Positions 49,550-63,976 are shown, numbered from the stretch's first letter. The stretch is 64,000 bases of DNA from Gadus chalcogrammus (GCF_026213295.1 NC_079431.1:19230521-19294520), one strand, 5' to 3'. Notes: a model not told the origin generated them from the sequence alone. A program made the numbers and translations.

Positions 49550-50000
49550 TTGTTTGTGTTTGGCTGAACGTGTGGGGGGGGGGGAGGGGATATGACCACT
49601 CATCCCAGTGTTCTGGGGGTTAAATCCCCCAAAATAGGGTTCTCTTTTTAAAGGAAAATTCCCTGTCTCCATCCTGGGGCATTGGGTATATTACGTAGGC
49701 CAGAGGGTTGAGCAACCCCTACTGGCCCAACAACACCTCTACCAGCATCATGGTCTCCCAACGGAGGGTGGGACCCTGCTCAGCTTCCAGAAAAAAAACG
49801 CTGGGCTAGACAGGTAGCCATGGTGCTGTTGCCAATCAAAGTCAAATGCCACAATTGGGGGAGGGAGTGGGTTCAGTGTTTTGACTCTAAGCCAAAAGGT
49901 TCTTGGTCAAACACCAATGTCTGCAGTCGACCTGTTGGAATCCTTGAGCAAGACGCCTAACTCCTACCTGCTGATGTGTGCATATGAAACTCACAGCAGG
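49550..50000. mobile_element. SINE-like retroposon fragment, copy B
   Basis: Counterpart of 26430-26900. It includes CCTTGAGCAAGACGCCTAAC and CCCTGCTCAGCTTCC. Confidence 0.35.
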
Positions 50001-50217
50001 TCAGGTGCTTTGTGAAAAAGAAAAATATGCTGTATCTGCTAATTTACTGCAAGGGTTGAGCAGACGTGACCAGTGAAGCCATTGTGTTTGTACCCCAGAT
50101 AGTGGTCACCAAGATCGATAAGTGTGGCCACGGAGCCCTGCTGACCAACCTGTTGAGTCTCCAGGATGTTGTGAGGGACCGCACCTCCAGCTGCTTCCCC
50201 CAGCCCATTCTGGTCAG

Positions 50218-52909
50218 GTGAGGCAGCGCACTCCCACGCGGCCGTTGCACACACAAAGTTTGCCTCCCTTATCGCACAGCTACCGGTTTTTATTGGCTAA
50301 CCAATATTGATTCAAACACTGTTCAAGCTGTTGGCTGCCGTCCAACTCTACATATACCTTTTGAATTAATATTACAAACTGTTCTTATCCCAGGATAATC
50401 AGCTCTATGCTAATTTGGGCCAAAAAAACGATTCTCTGAAATTATTTGCATTATTATCTGTAGTAAATGAGTTCATTTGTTACAATAGGAACTTTATTCA
50501 TTGGTCACTCTTCTTTTCTATTCATTTTTTGATGTTGAGTCATTTCAACACCACATTACGTCGCGTGTCTGGGTGTCAGCTTACCGGTCAGAGGGTTGTG
50601 CAATAAACCAAAGGAACACACCCTGGCCTTGGAGGGAACACATGACTGCCCAAGGTCAAATGTACTCTACGGCTGTAACCTTAGAGCAATAAAACAATCC
50701 CTCTACATTACTCTTTTTATTCATGCAATTTAGTTTGCTTAGTATACTGTTGCTTTTTTATACCTATATAAAATACACATAAAAAGAAGCTACTATTACT
50801 GTTGTATGTGGTTGAATTTGGACACTACTCCCGCATTACTCCAATTTTTCCAAGCTCAAATTCTACGTTGTAAGCTTCGACTGAAGGTCACTTTGGAAAA
50901 TGAAATATGTCTGCTAAATTAGTAAATGTACATGATATTCTGCAAATTAACATAAATGTATGCTATTTATTATGCCATGGTGGTGATAAAACAGGCCTAA
51001 TTACTGGTCATAGAAATGTGGCTGATTTGGTTAGCTTCCAATTAGCAATGATTCATTGTATTTACAATGACATGGGAAATCTTATGTATTGCATCACAGA
51101 GTAGATGTGGCATTTGAGTATGTTTGAGCACAGATGTGAACAGGTCTGAAAAGGTTCCTGAAATGTCAGAAAAAGAATAAATGAGTTTAAGGTAAATAGG
51201 CTTTACATTACACCATGACCTATTGTAATATTCCTCTAGGTGGCAGTATTAGGCTAAATAATTACAAAAAATAAAATGACGGAGCCATATTCACTGGTCA
51301 AGTGGCGCCAACATCACTCCACCAGTGAACCGAAAACTATTTTTATTTTATATTTAACCTTAGTAATATGATCGTCAACATAATATTCTTTGCCGTTTCA
51401 CACTGTTACTTAAATAAGACCCTCATTTAGAGAATGCAGAAGTAAAATTGTATGTTTCTGCCATGTCTCTGGCCAACAGTTTGTGAACCTTCTCCTCTGC
51501 TCAGTTCGTTCTTTTAATTATGTCAAAATGCCTTTTAGTATACTCTTCAACGTCACAACCGAGGGACCCCTCGGAGGTCCCAGAGGAGTGTGCATTTGTG
51601 CAGCGGTTGATGTTGATGGCTGCATCTGAGAGAGGGTTAAGCTTCTAAGACGCTTGCAGTACAACATCATTGTGATGATGTGGGGAGCTCCTTCTAATGA
51701 GCGTCGTATTTTGATGTCGTGTCCGAGAGAGAATTAATAATTCTTGGACACGGTGTGTAGCGCATTTCTTCTACAAACAGTATAGTAGAGTGTGTATAAG
51801 ATGATGTATTTTTGAACGTATGTCATATGATTCAAATAATTCCAACACACAAAGGCAAGCTTAAGAAAATGAATGAATTGAGAATCATAGAAGATAAAGA
51901 ATCCAGACTACTTCATGAATCATTTTTTCACACACCCTTATTACACGCAAATGCGTGAACAACATTTAGACTTGATTGAGAGAGTTGCATTAGTAAGATT
52001 GCATATCAGCATATGGAACATTTGATAGGGATACAATGCTTTGATATACGGGTACACCCAAGTTACCTCAGGGAATCTTACACTATTTGTTAGGCATTGA
52101 GCTACTAGTTTGCAATAGATGGGCCAGGTGCTATCCATACCACAAACCTGGAAATGCTCAGTAGTACAATGTTGTTTAATATGATGCAAATCTTGGATTG
52201 ACAATTTGGAAACTATTTCCACATTTTAAGAGATAATTCATTTACAAACTATATTCCATAATTATTTTATTACAGTTCATTATGTACTGAATGTTCTTGG
52301 ACGTGTCAGTTGTAACAGTGTCTTGTTAACTGAAAGGAAATGGACTGTACTTAAACGACTTCTCACAAATAAACCGTTCAAAATGTTTTAAAAGATAATG
52401 ACGGATGCAGTCCAAAGGCTAAACCTAGACTTTGGTTAATTGTTTTTTTCTTTTTCTCCACTTTGATAGTGAGTAACAGTATCTTGACAGAGTTTCCTTA
52501 TGTGATGAGCAAGGACAATGTTTAATTGAACCATTAACGTTAGATTACTATCTTCTATCAGATAAGATAACGATGAGGGAGGGTAGGGTTGGATTGCGTG
52601 TACATTCATAATCACGAATACACATGCACTTATTGCACAGCAGAATCCATTGTTTAGCTTTCTTTGTGTGGATTGTCAGGGATAAGATGGCCGACATGCT
52701 CAACGAATCACTCCTTCTTCAGCACACGCATATGCACACGCACACACAATGGTCATCATAAGATGGTCATCATAAGATCTTTTTAAAATCAACAAAAATG
52801 ATCCATGCAGCAAAAAAAATACCCATCTTGCAAGGAAGTAATTAACATATATTTTAAGGCATTTTATACAAATCAAAGGTTACATAGTTCTTTCTTGTCC
52901 TTCCCTCAG
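50218..52909 (+). other. gtpbp8 intron 6, copy B
   Basis: Same content as 27104-29784, with many one-base length differences. No further gene seen. Confidence 0.5.
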
Positions 52910-53286
52910 TTCCACCACTTCTCGGGGATCTACCTGTTAAGGTGCTTCATCGCTCACGTCGCGGGGAAGGTTGAACTGTCCAACACCGCCGAGGGCCAAG
53001 CCAAACATCATTTGTGAAACCATGTGAACTAAGATATTGTATAAACACGCATTTTTTGATGTTTTTGTTCATAATAATATTAATTAAGTATGTCATGAAC
53101 GCTCTCTCTCTTGCCTGTATTTTGTATCTCTCACACTCACTGATGTCTCTCATTCTATATTTTTCTCTAGTCTCACTCATACTCATCTCTTGCTTACACT
53201 ATGATGAGGATCATTGTTAAAAAATCTAAAGATGCAGTATACAGGATTTACATTTAAGCTATTTTGTAAACATGTTGGATTTGTTG

Positions 53287-53292
53287 AATAAA
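53287..53292 (+). terminator. gtpbp8: polyadenylation signal, gtpbp8 copy B
   Basis: AATAAA about 270 bp after the stop, equivalent to 30161-30166. Confidence 0.5.
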
Positions 53293-54236
53293 TGAAAACT
53301 GTAAATACTGCAGCTTTATTTTTGTGTTGACTACTTTATATTTACTTTCAACATGAACAAAGTTTAAAAGCCCTAGTGTTTGCATTTGGACAATCTGTGC
53401 CAGGTCTGCTAAAGATGTTGAGCCCCCTTTCTTTTTCAGTGTCCTATTTCTAGAAAGACTCCACCTCTAGAGCCTATATTCCTTGTCTGGAGATGGAGGA
53501 TCTTTATATGTGTTAACTCCAAGCTATTGATAAATGTGGGATAATGACACATGCATTCATGTCTTTTCCTGGACACAACTAACATCAGACCTGCACCGCA
53601 TGTTCAGGTTTGGGGTATGTTAAATGTCTAAACATGTAAGCAATGCTGTGCTTTGTTTCCTGGTATTTTAATGAGCTTCATAGCAGTATTGAAATGGAAT
53701 TTTGGAAAGATAAGCGTTACAATCAGGGACGCTGTAGTTAGGCCTGATGTTAACAAAGAAAGGTTGGCATGCATAAGGCTATGGCAATGGGTTGGCTGCG
53801 GAGATTCATCTATACATACTATCTGTAGGACTCTGCACTTCAATGTTCGGAAACAACTCTCTTTTCTACAACCTGTCCATATTATTACTGTGAGGGGAAC
53901 AAGGGCATTCATTTCATTGTCATTGTCACATTAATTGAGTATGCAAAAGGCCAGACATTCATGATAGGCGTGTCAGAACCGGCTTGCATGGAGTTTAGAC
54001 TGATAACTCCCAATTATAATTCTGCCTCTCAACCCTAATGTCATCACGGCATCCCTAAGCAATATGTCTAAACCCAACTTTCTCCAAAATAAGTGTTTGC
54101 AAATAAAAACTAGATTACATTTTCTACTATCTCTTCCAATGTCTCATCATGTTCACTGTAAGCTTTATGGAAAGCTGACAATACTGAATTAATAATCAAT
54201 CATAAAATATACATCTGTATCATAGACATCTACTTG

Positions 54237-54395
54237 GGAGACCCGGTGGTTCACCGAGTAGAGCGGTCCTGATCGCAGAAGACCCGGGTTTGATTCTTGC
54301 CAGTGGTCCTTTGCTGTATGTCCTCCCCTCTCTCCTGTACCTTCCTGTCTATCTCACCCTATCATAAAGCATAAAAAGGCACAAGGCAAAACTCA
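54237..54395 (+). mobile_element. tRNA-derived SINE-like element, copy B
   Basis: Counterpart of 31109-31265 with the same A-box-like and B-box-like motifs. Confidence 0.5.
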
Positions 54396-54478
54396 CTACT
54401 TATTTGCTTTATATTTATAATTTGGGACCAGTCCAAAGTATAAATATTTTGTTCATCATTTGTTTCTCCCTGCTTTAT

Positions 54479-55919
54479 CAGGGTGTCCGCGGAGGTCTTA
54501 AAAGTCTTAAAAAGTCTTAAATTCATTTTTCTAAATTTAAGGCCTTAAAAAGTCTTAAATTCGTCAAATGTCATATGCTGGTCTTAAATTTATAACTCGG
54601 AGGTCTTAAATTTGTCGGGGCAGGGTTATTTTATTTATTTATTTTCTCGCGGGACTTTTCGGGAAGGAGATGTACGAGGGGCTACTTTCTTGCTAGCTGC
54701 ATATATAAACGGATCTCTGCGCGCTTGCTAGCTAGTCTGCAACAATGGGTAAATGCAAGTTCAACGTCAGTTGGCTGGAAGACGTCCGTTTCCGAGGTTG
54801 GCTAGCGTCCGTTGCCAACCCAGAACAGGCCAGATGCATTCCGTGCAAAAGTAGCCTACATTCAAGCTCGGCACCATGGGGATTAAGGCTGTCGTCAGCC
54901 ATATGCAGAGCCAAAAACATAAAACCTCTGCCAGGAGCCACACACAGACCCCAGCCATTTCTACGTTTTGCATCTCTGCTGCGGCGGTGGCGCCGCAGAC
55001 GGTCCGCGCTGCTAGCACTGACCTGAGGGTAGCATTTGGTGCGACACCAACACTGAAAGCGGAGGTGTTGTGGATTCTAAACACAGTGGTCAAGCACCAG
55101 TCCTACAACTCAAATGAGGGGATAGGAGATCTCTTCGGTTTGATGTTCCCTGACTCTCAAATCGCGAGCACCTTTACTGCTGGAAGGGACAAAACGGCGT
55201 ATATAACTCGCTTCGGACCAGCGCCTTTCATCCGAAACGAGCGAATCTGCAGCGTCAACAAGGCCAACAAGCACGCCACCCTAGCCATATTATGGGCAAC
55301 CGTGTTCCCTTTGGCTGTGATTTGAACTTTGAATTCCTCGTAGGAGTTCATAATAATACATTGCTCGCCTTGGATGAAATACACCGCTCTTGCGCGATTT
55401 ATTTTGCATAAGGGTGAGTCAAATGACGCGAGAAACGCCCCTTTTATGTGAACGCGCATTGAACCTAAAGCGGAAAACCTGGTTCAACTAATTGAATCTA
55501 AAGTGAGCGTCGTGGTACCATTTAACTGTGATTGAGAGTTGCGGCTCTGTCGAGCCAGGTTTTCCCAAGAAAGCCTGGGTATGTTCAACGAGGTTCGTGG
55601 TATACCCCCCAGGTCTTACTGAAGGCAATTTAATACCATAAATACGTGCTGGTGCACCCAAATTAAAAATGTAGGCGCACCAGTGCACCCAAGGAAAAAG
55701 TTAGTCTGGAGCCCTGGACTATCACTTTATGTTCAATGAACAGACAGAAAGTAAACTTGAATGAGTCTCATTGAGTGACACACATGCTATGCTTGGGTTG
55801 TAATACAGCGGGATCCCCCCCACCATTGCGTGTTTAAGGTCTTAAATTTCATTCAAGGTGGTATTAAAAAGGTCTTAAAAAGTCTTAAATTTGACTTGCT
55901 GAAACCTGCAGATACCCTG
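54479..55919 (+). mobile_element. hAT element with GTCTTAAAAAGTCTTAAAT ends, copy B
   Basis: Ends CAGGGTGTCCGCGGAGG and GATACCCTG with multiple AAAAAGTCTTAAAT motifs at both sides. It is shorter and cleaner than copy A. The left flank TGCTTTAT is matched by TGTTTAT at the right, one base short. Confidence 0.8.
54745..55325 (+). pseudogene. BED-finger hAT transposase remnant, copy B
   Basis: The first frame reads MGKCKFNVSWLEDVRFRGWL with the Cys pair (CIPC). After a frame change near 54860, a second frame of about 149 codons reads GIKAVVSHMQSQKH (the His pair of the BED finger) and then continues through NTVVKHQSYNSNEGIGDLF and FPDSQIASTF to a stop at 55325. This N-terminal part is all that remains. 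The catalytic region is missing. Confidence 0.75.
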
Positions 55920-56376
55920 TTTATGGTGAATGGGGCGGTGCACTCGGTGCACTCGTTCTCCAGAACACCTCCCAACCACATGACGGTGATGATGGCGATA
56001 CCTGGATTGGAAGGGATGAGTCCAATAAAAAAGGTTTTTTAAGAGCACATAAAATAAACAATAAAGTAAGAATATGGTGCAATGTCCTTTATCAGAACAA
56101 AGTTGAAACGTCAATGCTGCTCTTTTAATGAATGACCCTGTTGGACTGACCCCATAAAAACTAGCAGGTTATGGTTAATTTTTGATTTTTCTCGCTTCTT
56201 CTGTCAATTGGAAGCGGTTGTGGGAAAGTCGTTAAATACCCACAGAGAGAGGGTTCTTTCCTCATTGTCTCTTGTGGTGCTTCGGCTTCAGGGAGATAAG
56301 AACTAACTTGAAACAAAGAAACCTACGAGCTGTTTTAAGGACCCGCTACTTTTTACCATCAAACCACTTTTTTAGG

Positions 56377-59114
56377 ATGGCCGCCGCTGTCGAGTGCCTG
56401 CGAAATGCCACAAGATGTTCGGGCACAGACTGTCTTGTTCCCCCCAGTAACTTCAATGACATCCTGAGCCTTGTGCTTAGCGTGGTGCTCACGATCATGC
56501 TGGCCATGGTGATGTTTTCCATGGGCTGCACGGTGGACTCTACCAAGCTGTGGGGACACATCAGGAGGCCCTGGGGCATCTTCATTGGCTTCCTCTGCCA
56601 GTTTGGCATCATGCCCTTCACTGCCTTCGCCCTATCCTTTGCATTCAACGTTTTGCCTGTGCAGGCCATAGCCATCATCATCATGGGCTGCTGCCCCGGT
56701 GGCGCCAATTCCAATATCATCTGCTACTGGCTGGATGGAGACATGGACCTCAGGTGAGATATCCACATTGGAGTGTTGGCTGTTTGGGTGGGTGGTTGGT
56801 TGGTTGGTTGATGGTTGGTTGTTTGGTTGGTTGCCTGGATGGGTGGGTAGGTGGTTGGTTGGTTTGTTGCGTGGTTAATGATTGGATGGTTGGTTGGTTG
56901 GTTGGTTGGTTGGTTGGTTGGTTGGTTGGTTTGTTGCGTGGTTAATGATCGGATGGTTGGTTGGTAGGAGTGTTGTGTGGTTGGTTGGTTGGTTGGTTTG
57001 TTACGTGGTTAATGATTGGATGGTTGGTTGGTTGGAGTGGTGCGTGGTTGGTTGGTTGGTTTGTTTGTTGCGTGGTTAATGATTGGTTGGTTGGTTGGTT
57101 GGTTGGAGTATTGCGTGATTGGTTGGTTGGTTTGTTGCGTGGTTATTGATTGGATGGTTGGTTGGTTGAAGTGGTGTGGTTGGTTGGTTGGTTGGTTGGT
57201 TGGTTTGTTGCATGGTTACAATTAGAAGGTTGTTTGGTTGGAGCCGGCGTGGTTGGTTGGTTTGCTGCGTGGTTAATGATTGGATGGTTGGTTGGTTGGA
57301 GTGGTGCGTGGTTGGTTGGTTGGTTGGTTGATTGGATATGTGGGTGGGTTGGTTGCTGGGCTGTTTGTTGGAGGGATGGATCATGGTGGGTTGGGTTTGT
57401 GGGTGGGAGGGTGGTTAATGATTGGTTGGTTGGTTGGTTGGTTGGTTGATGTTGTTTTGTTGGGGTGTTTGTATGATTGGTTTAACGGTTGTTTGGATGC
57501 ATGGTTGGTCGGTTTATTTAGAAATTAACCAAAGGACAAATACTTATTTACCTCAGTGCTGTAATATAATGCAGAAATAGCATCATTCCCTGATCAAATG
57601 CGCGTAACAACTTTTACAAGCATTTGTTACTGGCACTGGTTGGCTCACTGACTGCCCGTTGCCCAATGTTCCCAGTGGTTGCTTCATTTCTGACTATATA
57701 AATCCTATTCCAGTATAAGCATGACGGCCTGCTCCTCCATCTTGGCAATGGGTATGATGCCCCTCTGCCTCCTCATCTACACGTCAGTGTGGACTTCCTC
57801 AGACAGCATCCAGATCCCCTACGACAGCATCGGTAAGCATGCAGACGCCACCGTTCTGACTGGACTGTCATTCTCCCTGGTCCAGCTCCTCTCGTTCAAT
57901 TACTGTGACACCAATAAAGTCAAATGTTACCATAAGCATCAAAACCGATGCTTTGTGTTCGTTACATTCTTTATCAAATTATGAATTAAATAATGGCGAG
58001 TGTGTGATCCAAATCCTTTTGCTCAAATAACTTAACTTTACTGTTATTAAAATGTTTTAATATTAATTTATTGTTGTTAACTTTTGCCTTTTGGAGTGCT
58101 TAGGGGGTTTATCAGAGGACCTTATATGGGTCTCTGACTGTTCTCTGCCATCTTTCAGGTATCACCCTGGTGGCTCTGCTCATCCCTGTGACTCTGGGCA
58201 TGTACCTCAAGCACAAAAAACCTGTGCTGGCCAAAAAGATCCTCAAGGTGACCATACTTTCCTATTTATGTTGAATTTTGACCCATTGTACAATATTGAA
58301 ATACCCATTCAACTGTCATTAAACATATCAATTAAATGGTGTTATTCAATATCTGACCCTGTTCAAACATTCAAATACTGAACTGTAAAAATACATACAT
58401 ATATTGCCTTCTGCTGGCCGTATGCTTGTACTGCAGTTCTCATAAACCCAGAGTGTGATTAGCCTTACAAGCCGTTTTGGCTTGTAAGGCTAATCATACT
58501 AACACCTGGTGGTATAATATGTCCCGTTTAAGAGTTTCCCATTTCAAACTCTCATGTTCACATTGAACCCTGAATCATTAGCAATTGAGCAACATATTCC
58601 ACTATTGTTATAAGAATTTAATGGATTTCATTAATATATGACACTGTTTGCAGGGGCTTGTGTGAGTTAGGTTTTGTGAACTATATTGCTGCTAAAAATT
58701 ACAGTTATTTTTTTCAGATTGCTGCTATTATCTTAAATAAACATTTGAGTAATGCGTTTTCTATCCATCTTCGGGCTAAATCTTTGAAATGTTGGTGAGT
58801 GGCCAAATGTGACGGTTGTGATTGTGGTTCTTCTGTCCAGGTGGGATCCATCTTGGGCTTCATTCTTATCATCATCATCGCCGTGGTGGGGGGCGTTCTT
58901 TACCAGTCGTCCTGGACCATATCCCCCTCGCTTTGGATCATCGGGACCATCTACCCTTTCATCGGCTGTGGCATGGGCTTCGCCATGGCCCGATTTGTTG
59001 GTCAGCCCTGGTTCAGGTACGGCGGTCATCGCTTCCCGGTTGAATTGACTAGGGGCCAAGACCTTCCCTAAAGTACTGTTTAGTAAAATATACTTTTATC
59101 TTTGCTATGGGTTG

Positions 59115-59169
<55 letters not shown>

Positions 59170-59974
59170 GGGGTTGGTGTGTACAAGGCCACCTGCAGAT
59201 CAACCTAACCCTAACCCTAGTGAGGGGTTTAATGCCTTGCTCAGCGACCCAAGGGCAGGGCACTAATTAACAGAACAACAAATGTGCATCGTATTTAGTC
59301 TTTGCCTCTTGGCGCCCCTCATGTTTTAGATGTCGAACCATCGCCCTGGAGACAGGCTTCCAGAACGCCCAGCTGTGCAGCACCATCGTCCAGCTGTCGT
59401 TCGCACCCGAGGAACTTGAAGTCATGTTCGCCTTCCCACTCATCTATAGCATATTCCAGCTCGTGGTCGCAGTGATGTTCGTAGGAGGTGAGAGTAAAAC
59501 ATTATTTCATTGCCCTCAATAAAAAATCCAGTCTTATTGATTTGACTAATTAATCAGGTTCATCTCGAAATGTATTTTGGTAGGTTATTTAAAAAAAATT
59601 CCTATTTTGATGGCATATTTTTTTATTTATTGTACTTTTGCTGTCATGCTCCTTAAGGGCTAGCTGGTTGTCCATAAAGGACAATTTACAAGCTAGTATT
59701 CATCTAGGTAAATGTTAGTCCAACAATCCAACAGGTATTTATTTCAAATATTGATCATATGCTTCCCCCCAAAACAGGCTATCAGGGATACAAGAGGATG
59801 ATTGGCCGAGGGTCTGATAAGGATGGCGAAGCTCCAGCGTCGTGGGAAGATGGAGAGTCTAAGAATACAGAAGAAAAACAAGAATACTCTATGAATAATG
59901 GCGGATTTGAGCATGATGCGAATGACAAATCGAATGAAGCAGCAACGGCTGTATACACGATGACTGACTTGTGA
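56377..59974 (+). CDS. slc10a2: ileal sodium/bile acid cotransporter (ASBT), 6 exons, copy B
   Basis: Exons 56377-56753, 57714-57832, 58159-58247, 58841-59016, 59330-59487, 59778-59974, with lengths identical to copy A (371 codons plus stop). The family marks are the same: [32 protein letters not shown] with E261 and N266, and the long acidic tail. The one coding change I see is AAG to ACG near the C-terminus (NEAAKAVY to NEAATAVY). Introns carry the same minisatellite, hairpin and GT run. If the duplication is real, the genome has two near-identical transporters in tandem. If not, this is an allele. Confidence 0.92.
56783..57514 (+). repeat. (GGTT)n minisatellite, slc10a2 intron 1, copy B
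   Basis: Counterpart of 33778-34512. It differs mainly near 56953 (GGATGGTTGGTTGG where copy A has GGATGGTGGTGGTTGG). Confidence 0.95.
58457..58495. repeat. 17-bp hairpin in slc10a2 intron 3, copy B
   Basis: Identical to 35455-35493. Confidence 0.85.
59119..59173 (+). repeat. (GT)n-(G)n microsatellite, slc10a2 intron 4, copy B
   Basis: Counterpart of 36118-36168 with a longer G run. Confidence 0.9.
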
Positions 59975-60583
59975 GACAACTCCCCCATCCCCCCCAAACC
60001 TTTCCAAAGGACTAAAACCTCTTTCTACAGCTGTAAACATGCAAACACTCAACAGTAGACTGAACTAAAAACATAAAAAAATACTGCACTCTCCTGGCCT
60101 CATGGGCATACTGCAGTAGTAATGAACGCAATCAATTTGATAGTTTCTAATTACAGTGGGTGTGTAGGTGTATTCTGTGTTACAAAATAAGAAAGGAAGA
60201 AGGTCAGTTAGTTTAATCTAAAATGGGCAACTTTTTGTATACCACGCTACCAGAGTACCTCATATGGAAATTGTTGAAACATATCATAACATGGAGGGAG
60301 AATGACACTGAGGATTTGCTGAACATATGCAAATGCTTCTATTTTTTTCAATAGAGATTATCCAATGCATCTATTATTTATAGTACTATCGTTATATATC
60401 AATTCACTAATTTATTATTCAATTATATCGGGCACTGATGACAAAAAAGAGTGAACAGCCTTTTATTTTACTTATTTAGCATTTTCTTGATTTTTTTCCA
60501 AACCTAAGATAGCCCTTGTTTGTTTTTATATTACAAGTTGTAAAAATGTAACGAGTTCCATAAACGATACATGTATTGTTGTC

Positions 60584-60589
60584 AATAAA
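60584..60589 (+). terminator. slc10a2: polyadenylation signal, slc10a2 copy B
   Basis: AATAAA about 610 bp after the stop codon. Confidence 0.5.
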
Positions 60590-60738
60590 CCATGAACATT
60601 AAGTAATGTCTTTATTCAATATTGGCAAACAATTCCTTGGCCTAACTCTGTGAAACATTTGAGCAGCTCATTAGCCAATATACCGTCACAAATAAGCAAG
60701 TTGTGCATTAACAAACGTCAGTTTAACCCACATATCCT

Positions 60739-63700
60739 TTTCATACTGATGATTTGAATGACAAGTGTGCAAAAATACTTTTTACCATTTTGGACACATT
60801 TGAACTGTCTCAACATGTGAAAGAGACTACTCATTGTAAGGGGCACACTCTAGACCTGGTTATCACAAAGGGCCTCAATGTTTCTGATCTCTCTGTGACT
60901 GATCCTTCCTTGTCTGACCACTTTTGTGTTTTCTTTAATATATCTTTTATCCCCGACATACAGACAAAATCAAATACTGTCAAAAAACGGTATATCAATG
61001 AAGAATCTTATGTACTTTTTAGAAAGGCCATCTCCTTACTACCACCTCTCAACCCATGTTCTGCTGATGATCTTGTAGAAAACTTTAATTTGAAATTTTT
61101 GAAAGTCATGGATGTCATTGCACCTTATAAGGTTAAAACGATTTCTGGAAAGCAAAAGGCACCCTGGAGAAAAGCTGCTTCTGTGACAGCACAGAAAAAA
61201 GAATGCAGGAAGGTTGAACGCATCTGGCGTAAAACAAAACTTCATATTCACCATGATATCTACAAAGAGAGCCTCCGTGCCTACAATTTAGACTTAAAAA
61301 GTGCTAGAGAAACATTTTTCTCCAATATCATTAAAACCAATACTAATAATGCAAAAACCCTATTTGCAACTGTTGACAGACTGACCAACCCCCCAACACA
61401 AATTCCATCTGATCTCCATTCCACGCAAAAATGCAATGAGTTTGCAGCTTTTTATACTGATAAAATTGAAGGCATCAGACACGCCATCAATATCTCCACT
61501 TCAAACAAAAATGTGGACTACCACCCTGTTCAGGCAAAAGTAACGTGGCAGGGATGGCATGCTTTAATGTTATAGACTCTAAAACTCTTGTGGAAACTGT
61601 AACACAACTAAACCTGTTGCCTTGATTCTTTACCTACCACTGCTTTAAGAATGTTTTTGACTCCCTAGCAATAGACATATTGCAGATAGTTAACAACTCT
61701 CTCCAGTCAGGCAACTTTCCAAAAGCCCTGAAAACTGCAGTTATTAAACCCCTTTTAAAAAAGCGGAGCCTAGATACCTCTATTATTAACAACTACAGAC
61801 CAATATAAAATCTACCCTTCATAAGTAAAATCATTGAGAAAGTTGTCCTCCAGCAACTTAATCACTTCCTGGCATCAACTGGTTGTTATGACACCTTACA
61901 ATCAGGATTTCGACCCCTGCACAGCACTGAGACCGCCCTCATTAAAGTTGTAAACGACATCCGTCTTAACACAGACTCTGGCAAAACCTAAATACTAATG
62001 CTACTAGGCCTCAGTGCTGCATTCAATACTGTAGACCATACAATACTTTTGGACAGGTTAGAAAACTGGGTGGGGCTTTCAGGCACAGTCTTAAATTGGT
62101 TCAGATCCTACCTACAAAATAGGAACTACTTTGTTTCCATTTCCTTTGTATCAGAATCAACCAACGTGATGTGTGGAGTCCCACAAGGTTCGATCTTAGG
62201 ACCCTCTTTATTCAACATCTACATGCTCCCACTAGGGCAAATCATGCAAAATAACAATATTGACCATCATTGCTATGCTGATGACACGCAAATCTATGTA
62301 TCGCTATCACCAAATGACTATCGGCCCATAGATCTGCTGTGCCAGTGCATTGAGCAAGTGAAAGACTGGATGTGCCGAAATTTCCTTCAGCTAAATGAGG
62401 ATAAAACAGAGATAATTGTATTTGGTGCTAAAACGGAAAGGCTTAAAGTAACCAAACACCTTCACTCTCTGTCCCTGAAAACCTCAATCAAAGCCAGAAA
62501 TCTAGGGGCTATCATGGATTCTGATTTACATTTCGAAAGTCACATCAAATCAGTTACAAAATCTGCATATTATCACCTTAAAAATGTAGCAAGACTTAGA
62601 GGGCTCATGTCCACCGAAGACTTACAAAAACTTGTACATGCCCTTATCACTAGTAAGCTTGACTACTGCAATGGTCTCCTTACAGGTCTCCCAAAACAAA
62701 CTCTAAGGAAGCTTCAGCTTGTTCAGAATGCTGCTGCCAGAGTTTTAACAAAGACCAAAAAATTTGAACATATTACACCAATTCTTAAATCGTTACATTG
62801 GCTTCCTGTAGGTCAGAGAATTGATTTTAAAATCATGTTGCTAACCTATAAATCCCTACATGGTTTAGGCCCAAAATATTTAACTGAAATGCTTCCACTA
62901 CATAAGCCTTCTAGAACACTAAGATCTTCTGAGACCAATCTGTTAATTATCCCCAGAGTAAACACGAAACATGGGAAAGGATGATTTAGTTACTATGCAA
63001 CAAATAGCTGGAATAAACTCCCTGAGGATTTAAGACTTGCCCCAACTCTGAGCACCTTTAAAACAAGATTGAAGACTTTTATGTTTGCTTTAGCTTTCTG
63101 CTAAATCTTAAATACTTTGCCTTTATTTTACATAAAAATGCCTTTTTAACTTTCCCTTTATTTTCTATTTTTACCAGAAAAATACATGATCTGATACCAG
63201 AGAGAAACGATAAGGGTTTGAGACCAATAATCACTGAATATATGAAGAATTGTGTTTAACTCTTTTGAGAAGAGGTGTATAAGGGTTAGAGTCCTGAGTT
63301 TGTATTTGCATCAGGGTTAGAGTCCTGAGTTTGTATTTGTGTAAGGGTTAGAGTCCTGAGTTTGTATTTGTATAAGGGTTAGAGTCCTGAGTTTGTTTGT
63401 ATAAGGGTTAGAGTCCTGAGTTTGTATTTGTATAAGGGTTAGAGTCCTGAGTTTGTATTTGTGTAAGGGTTAGAGTCCTGAGTTTGTATTTGTATAAGGG
63501 TTAGAGTCCTGAGTTTGTTTGTATAAGGGTTAGAGTCCTGAGTTTGTATTTGTATAAGGGTTAGAGTCCTGAGTTTGTGTGTGGTGGAATTCTGAGACCG
63601 AGCTCCGTGGGAGACGTTTCCAAGTTCTGTCTGGGTTAGAGTCCTATAATCTGGATTGGAGTTCCAGAGAAAGGACCAAGTTCCTTTAGGTCGGGTTGTA

Positions 63701-63976
63701 GTCCCGACTTGGGTTCCAGAGAGACTGTTGATCAGATCTTAAATACATTGCACTTTCAATTTTACTTACTAAAAAGCCTTTTTAACTTTCAATTACATTT
63801 TCTCTTAAATACATTGCACTTTATATTTTACTCATTTCTTTGCATATGTTTTCTTTTACTTATCTATTATTTTATTTTATTGTATGACAATGTTTATATG
63901 TGAAGCACTTTGAGTCTGCCTTGTTTATGAAAAGTGCTATATAAATAAAGTTGCCGTGCCTTGCCTTGCCTTGCCT
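60739..63976 (+). mobile_element. L2-type LINE, 5'-truncated, copy B
   Basis: Starts in the endonuclease domain (HTDDLNDKCAK, LDTFELSQHV). A 273-codon frame runs to 61575. Reverse transcriptase follows, with the longest frame at 61998-62984: AAFNTVDHTILLDRLENWVG, VPQGSILGPSLFNIYMLPLG, HCYADDTQIYV with the catalytic YADD, and QLNEDKTEIIVFGAK. Past a frameshift the C-terminal WNKLPEDLRLAPTL-type region ends at about 63104. The 3' end TATATAAATAAAG plus (CCTTG)n is typical of L2. Frameshifts near 61560 and 62980 and several stops make it inactive as read, yet it is clearly more intact than copy A. Confidence 0.92.
63278..63582 (+). repeat. 10-copy ~31-bp minisatellite in the L2 3' region, copy B
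   Basis: Same ten-unit arrangement as 40261-40565, with no difference that I can see. Confidence 0.95.
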